Positions 1 through 12,636 of a stretch of DNA of 64,000 nt are shown here, piece after piece. Made by a program: the position numbers and the translations under genes. Positions within the stretch are counted from its first letter, which is position 1. Every line of letters begins with the position of its first letter. This DNA is from Whalleya microplaca (Eukaryota; Ascomycota; Sordariomycetes; Xylariales; Xylariaceae). The notes under the pieces are model-generated. The model ran no database searches. It saw nothing but the letters and a program-made list of their open reading frames with translations, and was not told the DNA's origin. The stretch spans positions 186,001 to 250,000 of the forward strand of contig MU385716.1 of assembly GCA_022497155.1 (NCBI GenBank), written 5' to 3'.

Positions 1-321
1 CGCGACGACACGGTTCTGACGACGGTGCGACCGATCTCGAACCTGTCGGAGCTCTACAACCAGTTCAGCGAGTACCGGCTGGAGATCCTGGAGGAGCGGA
101 TCCGCGCGCAGCTGAAGGAGCTGCGCGACGTCAACGCCGCGGGGCGCAAGGTCACCACCAAGAAGCTCAAGGCCTTCTTCGAGGAGCAGGAGCGCTTCCT
201 CGCCCACATGAACAAGGAGATGATCGACGACGAGCAGGTCGTCATGGGCGATATCGATGATAGTCATCTCCTGACGCCAAAGGGGAAGGCAAAGTCTAGG
301 AAACGCCCGAGGCGCTTTTAG
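1..321 (+). CDS. 3' end of an unidentified gene (partial)
   Basis: The frame is open from the first base to TAG at 319-321 and gives the last 106 residues of a protein that begins upstream of the window. The piece is highly charged and predicted helical (LEILEERIRAQLKEL, KKLKAFFEEQERF). It ends in a basic tail, KGKAKSRKRPRR, that looks like a nuclear or nucleolar targeting signal. GC-rich third positions up to about base 270 support real coding use; the last 50 bases are less GC-rich. I do not recognise the family. A nuclear or nucleolar role is inference from the tail only. Confidence 0.7.
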   Translation, partial: RDDTVLTTVRPISNLSELYNQFSEYRLEILEERIRAQLKELRDVNAAGRKVTTKKLKAFFEEQERFLAHMNKEMIDDEQVVMGDIDDSHLLTPKGKAKSRKRPRRF

Positions 322-1001
322 GGGGATGCGCCGGGTGGTGCATGATGTGATATGAAAAATTCTAAGCTGATGCGTTGACACGACGCGAGATGCCTCTTCT
401 TCGCTAATTTTCTGTCTATTATTTTACGAGAGAGGTGTTGCGCGTGCCAAGTTGCTATCACAGCTGCGATGCTGTTTTCCCTCATTTAGTTAGCGGTTTA
501 GCGTTGTAGTAGTCTGCTCAATTTGCAACGTTCTCTTAATACACATAATCACTGAACCTAGATGAGGCCGGGTGCTCAGCTGCATGAATGCGTATCAAGT
601 TACTAACGTCTGTCTCTCTGAGCATTGGATCTGGGCAGAACTTTCAACAGGCCAAAATAGTCAAATCAAGCCAGTCCATATGACTGTATATATAATATGT
701 CGAAAGCGCCGACTTGGTACGTCACTCACGTCAGTTTTACATTTGCAGGAACAGCATGGTAAGCTAAGTAATTATCCGTACAAGGGGGTATTCCTAGAGG
801 TACAGGCGTTGGAATAGGAAAAGAAAGCTTCGCGAATATGAAATGGTATCAAGCGACAAACTTGTATGCCCAATAACAACAATAAGAGCCTGTCGATAAT
901 CTAGCCGCAGAATGGAAACGTCAAAGAACCACGATGAGTTGTAGCCGAAGCATTGTGACATAGCCAGTTCCCTAGCCGTTACGCTTCGTGTGCTCTCCTG
1001 C
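322..1001. other. Intergenic, convergent 3' ends
   Basis: This gap lies between a + gene and a - gene and should hold the two 3' UTRs. It contains short ORFs without family features or coding bias. Nothing else was recognised. Confidence 0.5.
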
Positions 1002-2162
1002 TCAATATGGCGGCGGAGCATCGGCCGGTGTATCATCAGTCCGATTTGCGAAATCTGTCTCTTGGCCACTGCTTATGCGTTCGAATATCTGTTCCCTTAC
1101 TTTTTGCAACTCTTCTCTTGCATTTTTCAGCGAAGAAGCATGGCTATTCATAGTCTCTTCGGCCTCCTGAGCCCTCGACCTCGCCCGAGCTAACTGATCA
1201 CGCAAGCTGTAATGGCATCTTTCGAGCGCTGCTCGTGTATCTTTAATCTTCTCGTGGAATGCCATGTCGGTGAAGATGTTGTCGAAGAAGACGTCGCTCA
1301 TTATACTGCCGTGTGCGACACTGACTCGGGGTAAGTCGTGCACCTCTGGTGACAGTCGTTTTGCATGGCGCATGAGCGACAGCATCTGGCCTACTTGGCC
1401 CTCGGCCTTGTCCAACGCATTGCGCTCCATCATATCCGTGAAAGTACCCCCGCCGAACATATCCATCCGACTGTGTGATAGAGCATCTTCGGTGTACTCT
1501 ATGGCAGCGAGGAGTCGCTGGAGCGCGTCACTCAGGATGCGCGTTACTTGTTGTTCCGTTTCTACCTTAACTCGTGAGTTATGGTATGCTTGCAGAGCGC
1601 TTTCGGAATTACGCTCCAAACTATCCTCCTGCGGAAATCCCTGTGTGGGGCCCTGAAAGATGCTATCGTAGAGGCTATCGAGCTCCTGCTGCGCTGCGTT
1701 GTGACGCTCTACCTGGGTTTTGAGGTCTCTCAGCACACCCAGGGCCTCACTGCGCATACTCTTGAGGCTACCTTGTTGCTCTTTGGCTTGTTGTTCTTCT
1801 TGCAGGACTGCGAAGTATTCCTTCTCTTCCTTTTCAGCTTTCGCCTCGAACTTGTCCGTTTTGCCGCCCACTCGGTACGCGAATCGCCTCATAACCGAGT
1901 CGCGATACTTTTCATGTTCTTTTAGCTCCTTGGCGCGCTTTCTGTCCAGTATACCTATGCGCTTTTGGAGGGCGGAAAGTTCTTTGGTGAGGTCGTCAAT
2001 GTAGCGATTTTGCTGCTGGAGCGCTGGCCCTGCATGGTCTGTTTCTGAGAGTACACTCAGCAGCTGTCTGTTGCGCGGGATGGCGTCCTGGATTCTGGTT
2101 GTAATTGAGGCCATCTTCGGATAATGTTGATGTGGTGGTTGTATCGTAAACTCTTCATACAA
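1002..2162 (-). CDS. Coiled-coil protein with C-terminal PPPY motif
   Basis: Single-exon frame of 386 aa. A second Met at residue 17 (2112-2114, MASITTRIQDAIPRNRQLL) is an equally good start and would give 370 aa. Residues about 50-200 and 310-365 are rich in Glu, Lys, Gln and Arg with heptad spacing, as in coiled coils (for example EKAKELKEHEKYRDSV-like runs and KNAREELQKVREQIF). A central segment around residues 230-300 contains FGGGTFTDMMERNALDKAEG and is more globular. There is no signal peptide or membrane segment. The protein ends DAPPPY, matching the PPxY ligand of WW domains such as those of Rsp5/NEDD4 ubiquitin ligases. The fold looks like a conserved uncharacterised fungal family, but I cannot name it. 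A scaffold or adaptor role is inference. Confidence 0.8.
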   Translation of the reverse strand: MYEEFTIQPPHQHYPKMASITTRIQDAIPRNRQLLSVLSETDHAGPALQQQNRYIDDLTKELSALQKRIGILDRKRAKELKEHEKYRDSVMRRFAYRVGGKTDKFEAKAEKEEKEYFAVLQEEQQAKEQQGSLKSMRSEALGVLRDLKTQVERHNAAQQELDSLYDSIFQGPTQGFPQEDSLERNSESALQAYHNSRVKVETEQQVTRILSDALQRLLAAIEYTEDALSHSRMDMFGGGTFTDMMERNALDKAEGQVGQMLSLMRHAKRLSPEVHDLPRVSVAHGSIMSDVFFDNIFTDMAFHEKIKDTRAALERCHYSLRDQLARARSRAQEAEETMNSHASSLKNAREELQKVREQIFERISSGQETDFANRTDDTPADAPPPY

Positions 2163-2997
2163 TTATTTTGTACCTACGATTGAAGAGGATTGTTGGGTTG
2201 TCGGGTTGTCGGGTTGAGGATTGAGTTACACATCAATCGTCTCACACAACTGTATAATACTTTTTAGGGATGACCTGAAGTTAAGTACATGTCGACGTTG
2301 AAGGATCGCACACTGCCACCTTGAGGCAGCCTTCGTGGCAGGCGTGGTAGAAAGTCATTGACATCAGGTCTTGGCAATGTTACTAGTTCGGTAATGTGTC
2401 TGTATTATACAGTTTAGAGCAAACAGCTTTGGAAACATCTGACCTGATTGGAGCAGGCAGAATTGTATGTACACAGCCCAGTCAGCTGTCTACCTTATAC
2501 CTCTGAATAAGTTAGTATGTACCTACAGACTGAAGCCCATGCAACCTAGTCAAGTACAACTTGAACTTGAACCTGCACATGACACGACAGATGGCACTTT
2601 CTAAACTGCAGTCTGCCCTCCAAATGACACGAGAGCAATTACCATTCACGGTGATTGCCAGATGACCAAAATGGGCTGAATGGTCGGGTTCCCCAAGATT
2701 TGGGACAGTTCGGGGACGCTAAAGCCTAAACTGCAACTGCCTAAGCAACTAATCTAGGGCCGGCTAGCGTGGATCATCCCCATAATTACGTCAGTTCAGG
2801 GGGCATTGAAATTCCAGTGCAGCCTATGTATGTACATATGCGGCCGTACATATGTACGGTTTACTCCGTATGGCATAGCCACACTTGAAGCGCCTCGCGC
2901 CTCGTGGGGACAGTCGGATCAATTAGTCTTCTTCACATCAGCTTGAACTGATACCTTGAAGCAATTGGAGCATCGGTACACCTCACCACATAGTGGA
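2163..2997. other. Intergenic: upstream of coiled-coil gene, downstream of transporter
   Basis: Non-coding, AT-rich. It holds a perfect 16-bp palindrome at 2844-2859, listed separately. No ORF with family features. Confidence 0.5.
2844..2859. repeat. Perfect 16-bp palindrome
   Basis: CCGTACATATGTACGG reads identically on both strands. A related half, GTACATATG, lies just upstream at about 2832. It could bind a dimeric regulator or be chance; there is no further evidence. Confidence 0.6.
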
Positions 2998-5400
2998 TTA
3001 ACGTGCTAGTTTTTTATTCTTCAGAAGCAGAGCAGCTCCTGTGGCTAGGACAGCACAGGTCAAAGAAACACCTAAAAGCTGTCAGACAACTAGATCCATC
3101 GTGGCTCTCAAGAGTCAAGAATAGCCTCCTTACCGTGACTATACTCTAATGCATGGACATAGGCCTGTGCTACTGCCTGAGAAACTTCTCGTGGGGCTTC
3201 GTCGAGGTAGTCAACTCGTGCGACAGCTTTCTTGATTATCTAGGTATTGTCAGTATAGTCCTGTCTAACTTGATCAATGGTGAGTCGAGATACCTCCTGA
3301 GCCTCCGACTGGCCTATACCGAGGGCATATAGCCGTAGGGTCAAATCTCTAGGCATCACGGTCTGCATGACCGCATTACACGAGGCCATCCCTAGGATTG
3401 ACCCAACAGGCATCGTGAGATATAAGCCAGATGCTGCCACTGCCTTGTCTGTAGGGTCTATTGACGCTTGGAGGGCAATGAAAACTGCAGTCAACGAAAT
3501 GCCAGTACCGAAGCCTCTATATAACATGGTCAGAAAAACTGCAGGAAACGAGTCGAAGGCAAGTACATCCTTACCCAGGAAAGATATATAACGATTCCCA
3601 CCAGTTTGTGTTGCCGTTCCATCTTAATATCAGAAGTCCGTAGCAAACGAACGATACAGCTCCGGAAAATACGAGCGGGGCCTTGTAGTAGCCAGTTCTG
3701 GGAATCAATTTGGTTAGTCCTCTTTCTAGACGAGTGTCGATATCTCTACCTTCGTATCCACATTCCTGTAAGAAGGCCACCAATGGTATTACCAACAACA
3801 GCCGGAATAAGATGAGCCCCTGCAACGGTGCTAGACGATCTCTGCGTAACTTGGAAGTATAGTGGGACAGAAAACATCATCTAGGTGTGTAAGTATGACT
3901 TCAGGTGAGATACAATGGGATGAACTCAAGATGCCTACTCCAACTTGCGCTGACGTTTGGAAGGTTGATATAAGATAACTGAACACGACACCCCGCTCTC
4001 TTAACAAACGTAACGGGAAAATAGGCTCTTTCGCCCATCGGGTCTCAGTCACAACGAAAAAGACGATTAGGACCGTCCCTAGAGCAAACAAGGAGAGCAC
4101 CGTTAGGCTTGTCCATAAGACTTTCTGTCCAGCAATCTTCAGCGGTAGCAACAAAGCAAGAATTCCACTTCCCAGAAATGCTGCACCAAGAAAGTCTATC
4201 CTGGACACTCGACTTCGGGCGCTTTCAATGCTGCCTTGATTCTGCCTCGACGTCAAATTAGGGAGGACGCTGCCGCATAGAATCATAGCAAGAACAAATA
4301 TCGGCGCCTGACCAAGGAAAGACCTTGATATATATGTGAGCTTCATCAATATGGTTAATCTGGCAATCTCAACATACCATCTCCACCCAATTGTGTCAGC
4401 AAGGAAACCGCCCACGGGTCCACCTATGCTTCGACCAACTGTGGCAACGACATTGAGATAACTTTGCCACGATGCCGTGTCTCTCAGAGGAGCCAGATCT
4501 AGAGTATGGTAAGTCCATATTCATACTCGTTATCCTAGTACGGTTGAGAGCTTAGTAGTAACTAACCAGCTATGATCACGGCTGCCAAGGTCATCATTCC
4601 AGACCCCCCGGAGCCCGAAATGACGCGGCCGAGGATGACCTGCCACATGGATCTGCCGACGCCGCTACCGTATCTCGTAAGCTGTTGTGCTACTTTTCGG
4701 TATTCTGGATAGAGCATAGTGTCTTACATTAAGGCACTAAACCTAGTTAGCTGACCGTTTCTTCGCCGTGCTCGATCGCCAACAAACAGTAGCCTTACCA
4801 TCCACTTGCAAATAATCCATAGCAAACAAGCAAAACAGGCTTTCGGCCGTATATGTCGCTAAGCTTACCGTACTGTAATCATCTCGTCAGAAAGATATAA
4901 TAGTTCCTAAGCTAGGAAATGAGAGCATTTACCAGTGATTGGCTCGCCGCGCCAGCGAGCAGGAAGCTGATGAAGAGCCAGCTTGAGTCTTCAAGATTGT
5001 TGAACTCGGATGCAATTACTGGATGCGTCGCGATCACGAGTGAGCCGTCTGCACTAGATGTGAAGACTCCTATAGAAATCAGACCACAGTCAGTCAGTGG
5101 GCTAAAGGCCATCGGTATTTTCAACTTACCTATGAGCAAAGCAACTACAACTTTCGCAATGAAGCGATTGCTGTGAATTCCTTCAGATGAGACGCTCGCG
5201 GTCGCCTCTGGTTGTTGGCATTGTTCCTCGTCAGATACTATTGGAGAGCCGTAGATCGTTATGGGGGTATGATCTTCGGTAGAACTGCTGATACTTGATG
5301 AACTAGAACTAACACTTCTAGAATCGGCAGAATTCTCAACCGGTCTGAGAAGTCGAGTAGTCTCGTCTATAACGAGTTTTGGTTCTGTAGCAGGAGCCAT
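2998..5400 (-). CDS. MFS transporter, DHA2 / vacuolar basic amino acid (VBA) type
   Basis: Proposed exons (high to low): 5400-5130, 5069-4933, 4872-4799, 4742-4728, 4673-4567, 4498-4378, 4323-3939, 3880-3750, 3697-3575, 3516-3294, 3239-3134, 3071-2998. Phases agree at every junction and total 1767 nt (588 aa). Diagnostic pieces in order: a Ser-rich cytosolic N-terminus with LLRP; SSADGSLVIATHPVIASEF (helix 1); YGKLSDIYGRKP (MFS motif A); GRSMWQVILGRVISGSGGSG; GGFLADTIGWRW joined to SFLGQAPIF; SVPLYFQVTQRSSSTVAGAH; NTIGGLLTGMWIRR joined to TGYYK; ESLYIFPG joined to GFGTGIS. About 14 membrane helices are expected for this class. Relatives move basic amino acids into the vacuole or export drugs; the substrate here is unknown. 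The tag in cctagataatc (3238-3240 on the complement) is an intron end, not a stop. The 15-nt exon 4 is the least certain part. Confidence 0.85.
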
Positions 5401-7767
5401 GGTTTACTCATGCGAACTCCCCTGTGCCGCTTTGTGTCGTGTGGGTATCAATAGGACGTAATATTGAAGGTACAGTACCGTCTCCGGATATTCGAGTCAC
5501 TCTGAAAAAAATCAGACAAGCAAGTAATGAACGTTCATTGGTTCCAGTGATTCTCTCGTGCGGATAAATCCGAAGTTTACCGCCGGTTGCACCGAATATC
5601 TGCGAGAACCCGCTAGTGAAGCACGTTATGCTTGAGATGAAGCACATCATCGACCGTTGCCAAGAACGTGGCGCGGAGCAGTTAATCTTCCGTAACATAT
5701 ATCCACGAAGTAGCTTATTCTTCGGATAATGCTGCATCTTGGTTTTTTTCTCCCTTTCAATTCGTACACGAGATATTGTGGTGGCTGTGCGCTGAATGTC
5801 ATTGTTCAGGTGTACTGTCGCATATCCAATGTGATTATTGAAGAATCACCTTATACCCTGGAAATCAGATATCACAGAACAATAAAGTCAGGTACAGTGC
5901 AGAAGGCTCATATCCTATTTCTTGATATCAAAGATGCCGCTCTGCAGCCATAATGTCTATATCTACTATCATCAGTAGGTATGTAGTCCAGGAGCCTGTC
6001 AGATTAAATAGTTGTTAAGATTTACAGATCGAGGGGTAGCTTCATTCCAAGATAGACTCAGAATCTACTCATAATTCTTTGCAGCTAAACCAGATGAATA
6101 GGATACCTTCGTCATATGAAGCGAAAAGATATCATAACGGCTTACGAGACTGATCAGCTCTGACCTTAACCCGATCATCGTAAGCCGTGGCGGTGGCTTA
6201 GCCCAATATTTCCAAACTCCAGTCCTCCATCATCCAGGGCATAGCCCATTTCTCATCGATCAGACTCGGTGCATATCTACTTGCCCTTGTTAGCATGTTT
6301 AAAGCGTAGCGTCAAGGTATCTCCAGCAACCATCTCCGCATATTGCCCAATGTTCGGCTACCGGCTAGTCGCACAGTTCGTGCTCACCGTTGCACCACGC
6401 CGAGTAGCTGATCACCCACAGCGCTTAGCGGTGTGGTTCAAAGTGCGTTTCCCATGTCCAGGGACTTACGCCCTCGATCGATCACGTAGCCTCAACATTC
6501 GAGATTCATGTGTTCATGTCATGTCGAGGAGGTTTACACCATCTCCGCTTCTGTCACATAATAAACCCTGTTGAAGTCCACAAGCGATTATGCCACACCA
6601 GTCAATCCAGGGATATTTCGTGCTACATCCGCATGGATTGTCAATTGCTCTGACACTATAAATCATGTCACGCCTGGCTAGCACATGGGAAATCGAGGAC
6701 ACCTTGGTATTCTCTTTGACTAGCTTTGGTTGATGCTATCCGATGCGGTATCCATTATCTGTCAGACAGAAGATAGAAATATCTTCTAGGATAACATACT
6801 TCGAAGCGCTCGATAATCCTACCGACGAATCTAACGCTGTAAACCACCGGGGCCGATACAGGGCCGATGCCAGAGAGTAAAATTTATAAGGCCTAATAAA
6901 ATCTGTACTTGCAACTCTCCTGGTGTAGCAGCGGGGCTTCCGAGTCCTGCTTTGACTGTGCACCTTGAGGGTCTGGAATCGATCCCACTCGTTAGAACAA
7001 TTTTCAGGTGGTAGTATCATTCCTATTTTTCAATTTGTTTTTTCTTTTCATTTTTATTATGAGAACCCCGCAATCTTCGGCACTGGAAATTATCATGGTA
7101 TCCAAGGTTCAAGTTCTCCGCTTGGAGGTTATTTACATTCTGGAACAGATGTATTTGACTATACCTTGATATCAGAATATATGAGTTAAATTAAAAGACT
7201 ACGAACTCGGGGGACATTGCAGGCCTACTACGCACCATGGGTTCTATATTGAGACTACCACGTATCAAACAATAAGCACTAGAACGATTACAAACTATCA
7301 CTAAACATTCTTTAGGGCTTTTCGTAGCTAGCTAACATCGATCCTGGGTGCCGAATTAGGAACCAACTGATTCATGAAGGCTGCATGGTGATGGAGGATG
7401 GTCTGAACCCATCATAATATATCTGAGAAGGTATCGTAGGGTGTTTAGGGGGTAAGTGATGTATTGCAGCGTTACATATCAGATATCTCCATTTGATCGA
7501 CGGGTAATTGTTTGTGTCTCCCTCGTCAAACCTGAAACATCTTAGTTAAACCCATTCCTTACCCCTCTATGTAATACTCGTCATCATAATTCAGTCATGT
7601 TAGATTCCAACCCTAAGCTAAGTATCGCCGTCTAGGGATAAGATAACGACAACCATCTCTCCAACGCCAGAAATGTCGAATACCGATTTCTTTCCAACAG
7701 TCTAGATCTTATACATGCAATACGAGGACATGCAACTGATTGCGTATCCTAAATCTCGCATACTGGG
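5401..7767. other. Gene-free AT-rich interval
   Basis: The 5401-5750 end should hold the transporter promoter. The remainder has only short ORFs without family features or codon bias. A weak tRNA-like block at about 6900-6995 was examined and rejected. Confidence 0.5.
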
Positions 7768-9861
7768 TTAGTCTCCAGCCTCGGAATATCCAGTCAGAAC
7801 TTGTTTAGCCTTCTCCACACTTCGTGGTTGGAAATCGCATGGGAAGGGTAGAGTCTCCAAGATGACGTGAGCATTCGTCGCCTCGCTATCGAACTCTATC
7901 ATCTTTTCGGTTATTGGACATGTCTTTCTATTCAAATTGAAAGCCCAGAGGACCGCTGCCCCTGTCACAAACATCTCGTCATCGACGATATGTTGGCCTA
8001 GGCAAGTTCTACGGCCAAAGCCGAAGGTATGCATACCCACCCCCTCCCGGAGGTTGGGATATCTTGAAAGGGGCTCTTGATAAGTCGGCCATCCCTCCTC
8101 AAGGTAGCGCTCTGGGTGAAAGTTTTCCGGGTCTGGATAACGTTCAGGGACACGGTTCATACTCCTAAGGTTCAAAGTCAGTTAGGTAATCCCTACACTC
8201 AACACCAATAAAGTGTGGTGCCAACTGACCATTCACACGCCAAGAGGATTGTTCCTTTTGTGATCTTCTCGCCCCGAAACTCGTCGTCTTTCTCAGCTTG
8301 ATGCGGTACACCTACAACACATGTAAGCAGATCACACCGCATAGGAGAAGCCTAGTTTACCAAGCGGAACCCCAGATCGCCATCTAAGGGTCTCTTTCAA
8401 GCATGCACGCACCGTAGGTAAGTCGGCAAAATCAGCTGTCGTTGGCATTCGGTCACCACAAATCTTATCAATTTCCTCTTGTGCTTTGGCCTGCCATTGT
8501 GGGTTCAGCATCATCGCCATTAAAAAGAACTGCAGCGGTCCGCATATTGCTAATACACATTAGTATCCCATTCATAGGCTTAAAATGTCCTTCATAACTA
8601 GTTAATTGTTCAAGGAATATGGATAGGTATAGAGAGAAGATGATGTCACATACTACAAACACGTTAGACACTGCTAAACATAACACGACAGATTAGAAAG
8701 GGGAAAATGCCTCATCTCAACACGTACCTGATGACGCCTACGAGATTTTGGAATCCCAGCATGCAGCTTCCGAATGTCTCATCCTTGGCACTTTCCACGA
8801 GATCTAAATTTCCCTGTCTCTGAAGCCCGGTGAAATAACGGCTCGACCATGTGTCGGTAGGGAGGTCACCCTGAAGGAATCTCTTCTTGGCAACCTGATA
8901 AGACTTAAGCCACCAAGCCTTCTGTTGATCTTCTCGGGCTCTTTCGGCTTTCTTCCAGGGGTTGAAAGTCCAGGGAATCTGCCAGAGTGGCGTCAAGGTG
9001 TTGACGATTGGTCCTGACACGGACATCTGTGTTAAAGTGCGATCGGCACTGTCGCCGTTCTCTTTGCCTTGTGAAGCATCATCCCATGCTAAACGACTCA
9101 TTATACGTCCGCAATGTTCTCGTGTATATGCATGGAACTTGGCTGGGTCGAGTAGGAGCACTGCGAGATATCGTTTGACCTCGCTCTCGATAACACCAAA
9201 GAAGTGCTTTCGGTGGAAATCGGCCATGGCGGCATGGACCCATTTCCTCTGACGAGTCCATATATCTACCATTTTGAGGTTAGTTCTTATCACATCTACA
9301 CAACAGCCTTACATACCATGCCTGTCCATCAACGCAAGATAACCTGGTCCGGTTTTGTGATCGAAGAGAGCTCTGATCTGAGGGCGACCTGAATATATAT
9401 GGCCCCTCTTAACTAGAAGCTCTTCTGCTATCTTTTCGTCGGATATGATGATAAACTGCTGCCCAAGCATACTTGTTCGGTAAATTGGTCCATACTGCAG
9501 AAGCGAAGGTCAGGTATTGTTTCGACTGGGTTATCTCAAGAGATATCGGAGAGCAAGTTGGAGATTTGATATTGGGCCTCGTAAGCTAGCCAAATGCAGA
9601 CAATGTTTGCTAATTGGAATGGCAGAAAGGCACGATAGAGGTCTCAAGGTCACATACTATGTCTGCCCACTCCTTAAACTTCTTCCACATACAAAACCTA
9701 TCCAGATCGTGAACACGACCTACAATAGGGAATTGTTGCGGTCCTGGAATGGGCTTAGTTGGGCCGGCATATCTCTTTCTCCGGGAGAGTACTTGGCTCA
9801 GAAAGGAAAAGAGAAGACTTGGCACCGCCAGGTAGAAAATGAGGATCCGAAAGCCTTCCAT
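7768..9861 (-). CDS. Cytochrome P450 monooxygenase, E-class; one-base frame problem at exon 3/4
   Basis: Membrane-anchored haem oxygenase built from six exons: 9861-9658, 9494-9317, 9265-8728, 8549-8361, 8311-8230, 8164-7768. Visible landmarks are an N-terminal hydrophobic anchor (GFRILIFYLAVPSLLFSF), the Pro-rich hinge PTKPIPGPQQFPIVG, GPIYRTSMLGQQF in the N-terminal sheet region, KETLRW (K-helix ExxR), PERYPDPENFHPERY (PERF region) and FGFGRRTCLGQ (haem loop, Cys ligand). Length without the error is about 528 aa, normal for the family. All junction phases agree except exon 3 to 4. The donor at 8727 leaves phase 2, while the only good acceptor (8550/8551) gives one base too many before ICGPLQFFLMAMM in the I-helix. 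The usual AGxxTT of helix I is also not seen. Substrate unknown. Confidence 0.8.
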
Positions 9862-12636
9862 CTGACATCAAGGGTGTATTATCAATACAAATCTCGACGG
9901 ATATCTCGGTAGGCTAACTCCAGGACAGGTTGACAAGAGGCTAGAGATAGGATCTTAGTCGAATATATATAATGGAAGTTAAAGTTATTAGTTAGTCTAT
10001 TGTCAGACTAATGATAGAATGACTACCCGCATCCCATCGATGTGACTACTAGAGTGAATCATAGTTTCTGTCGTTGTTTTGGATGTTATCCTGTGGTGTT
10101 TCGTCGAATTTGAGTATACTCTAAAACGTTACCCCATTGAGGGGGCGTTACATCGTGTGGGACCATTAACCATAGACTCTTCTATTTTGGCTCAGATAAT
10201 CCCACCTCCCAAAACTGGATATATCCCTCGACACCTACATTTAATGTCACAATGACAGAATTAGATCACCAGGTACAATGGGAACCGACCTTAACATTCA
10301 CTACAACCTTCATCTACCGGCAGCTTCAGTGAGTAATAAAGCGAGTTAGGTTCGATTCCTGATAAGCGCTATATGGTTATTCGCTTTGTTAGCTCATCTC
10401 CGGCATAGAACTATTCAAACTAAGCGACCCATAACTTCCACTCGTCATGATTGGTTATTCCCTTCACAAACTTCCTTCACAAAAGAATGAAAGATGACAA
10501 ACAGGAGATAGAAGCCTATTTCCGACGGTTGACTATGAAATAGCGTGCACTGTTCAAGTTGGGGCTTCAACGACACAATCGTTATCCTTTACAATTTAAC
10601 CTTTTTATCTCAAACAAGCTAGAGTATTAGAGTAGCAATCTCGGGACTATGGTCAAGGTCGTTGGGACAAATATTAGAAAGGTGATGCCGCGATTGGTTC
10701 CTTTGAAAGGTTTTCTTTAGGTTAAGCTACGTGCATTGATAATATCATCTCCTGAGTCAGACTGACTATTGCAGGTCCTAAGAAACGTAGAACGAAGCCA
10801 AGTATCTGTCTTGGGCTTACTAGCCCAATAATAGCGTTGCTGTTTTCTTTAAGCTTTCATGGGGATGTCCGGGCTGAGGCCGTGTGATGTGTCAGATCTC
10901 ATTGACCACACTAAGGTATTATTCTCCGAGTTCCTGACGAGAATAAATTTCTGCACTTCCCATTCAACATGGCAGGCATAATGTCATGTGTCGCAGAACA
11001 GTCATGCTACAAAGCTCGACATAAATAGACGTAAGTTATTATTAGTTGGCGAGATAAATTAACAGATCTCACAATAGAACAGGTTGGGAGAACACCAGAG
11101 GCTAACGCGCTTATATACTGCCTGCAGGCAACGCCGCAGCTCTATGTCCTGAGACTACGTTCAGACAGCAATGCAATGCACCAAAAATACAACCCGAACG
11201 TTCGCTAACATACTCGTTTATGAAGCCCACTTACATGCAGATTGAAGTTTAAGGCAAAGAAAAGAGATTTACTAATGCTTTTGATGGCTGTGCTGACGGC
11301 TGTGTTAGAATGCCTAAACTTTCGTGTCAGAGAGTGCGCACTTTCCTCGTTTTACGCCATATCTTGCACCAATCACTCTGCGAGATCATGGCGGTCGATT
11401 CACTTTCCTTCTAATCATTTACCAAGTTTCAATGTAATCGAAAGACCTATTAAAATCTCCAACCCGTATACACCTTGAACAACGCCGCCGGGGAGCCTAG
11501 CAGTCATCTCAGGTTGACAGCAAACAGAAACATACACTTATCATATTTCATTACTGCAAACATGATGCCTCTAACATTGATATATTCAACACTAAATCTC
11601 CGGTATGGCTAAAATAGACTTCAATAAACCAAAATTGATCGCAAGAAGTGGACAGGGCCGCTCTAGTGAAACCAAGACAACTGTTGGAATAACGCTCAGT
11701 TTAACCGTGCGATCAGGGGTAGATTACTAATCTACCCTAGCGTGGAAGAAGTTTTCATATCTTCTCCGCACGAGGAATTCCCTCACTTCCTTTCGTTTAA
11801 GACATATAGAAATACAGATCAATTACAACCTATCGTTCGCGCGATACCACACCATGGTGTAAAGCCCATTCAACAACAACACTATTATCTCTGCGGATTT
11901 TGGAGAGAAGGGGAGTACATTGAGAATCTGTAAGCATTTTCTCAATAGTCGATCTCAGCTGCTCGCCCAATCTTTCTGCATCAAATCAGCCCACTGTCAA
12001 AGGTGCAGGTAACGCCAAATTGAGAAGCTTAGACGGATACGCCTTGATACTGTGACAGACTTGATGAAATACCATTAAGATAGACCACAAGCCAATACAT
12101 AGGTATCAAAGCTTTACAGCAGTATTATCCAAACGCAGCTCTATACGCAGCCCTGTCTGTAATTGACAATGTAGCTCTAGCCGTCAATAGATACGATTGA
12201 TTGATGCACATTCCTAGATCATCTCGAACAGTGGCTCAAAGCTGTACTGTCTTCCACATAGCGAACAGCAAGATGGTATCACATCCGATTTTGTTGCGCA
12301 AACTCTTCGGCCATCTAGTCAAGAATGTCTTGTAATGGGCATATTTATAAATATTACCGGCTAGTAAATCGCTGTAAATTGACCACTCGGGCAGGACCGC
12401 ATAGACAGATGCCCCTATTAAGACAGGGCCAATTTAATGCTGCTTTGAGGGTGACAGGTTTTCATAACTTCTATGCGGAGGTGGGGGCTTCCTTGATAGA
12501 TGAAATGATCTATTAACAATGGAATACTCTAGTCTAAAAGTTAAATACATATTATAATATGATAGAGTCTAGTTATCAAATAAAATCTTTTTCGTTTTTC
12601 AACCTTCAACCCTCGACCACTAAGCGGAAACTTATC
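9862..12636. other. Gene-free AT-rich interval, 2.8 kb
   Basis: The P450 promoter should lie at the low end. The rest contains short AT-rich ORFs (for example 11242-11478 and 11742-11933) without recognisable domains or GC3 bias. No intact transposon ORF or terminal repeat was seen. Confidence 0.5.

Noticed and set aside
3238..3240. Premature TAG in the transporter gene
   Set aside because: It is the 3' end of a 54-nt intron (GTATCT donor, CTGAC branch, CTAG acceptor); splicing restores a family-like end.
6900..6995. tRNA-like block with a 7-nt loop carrying GCT
   Set aside because: Only a 4-bp anticodon stem; the T-arm and acceptor stem do not pair, so not a functional tRNA.
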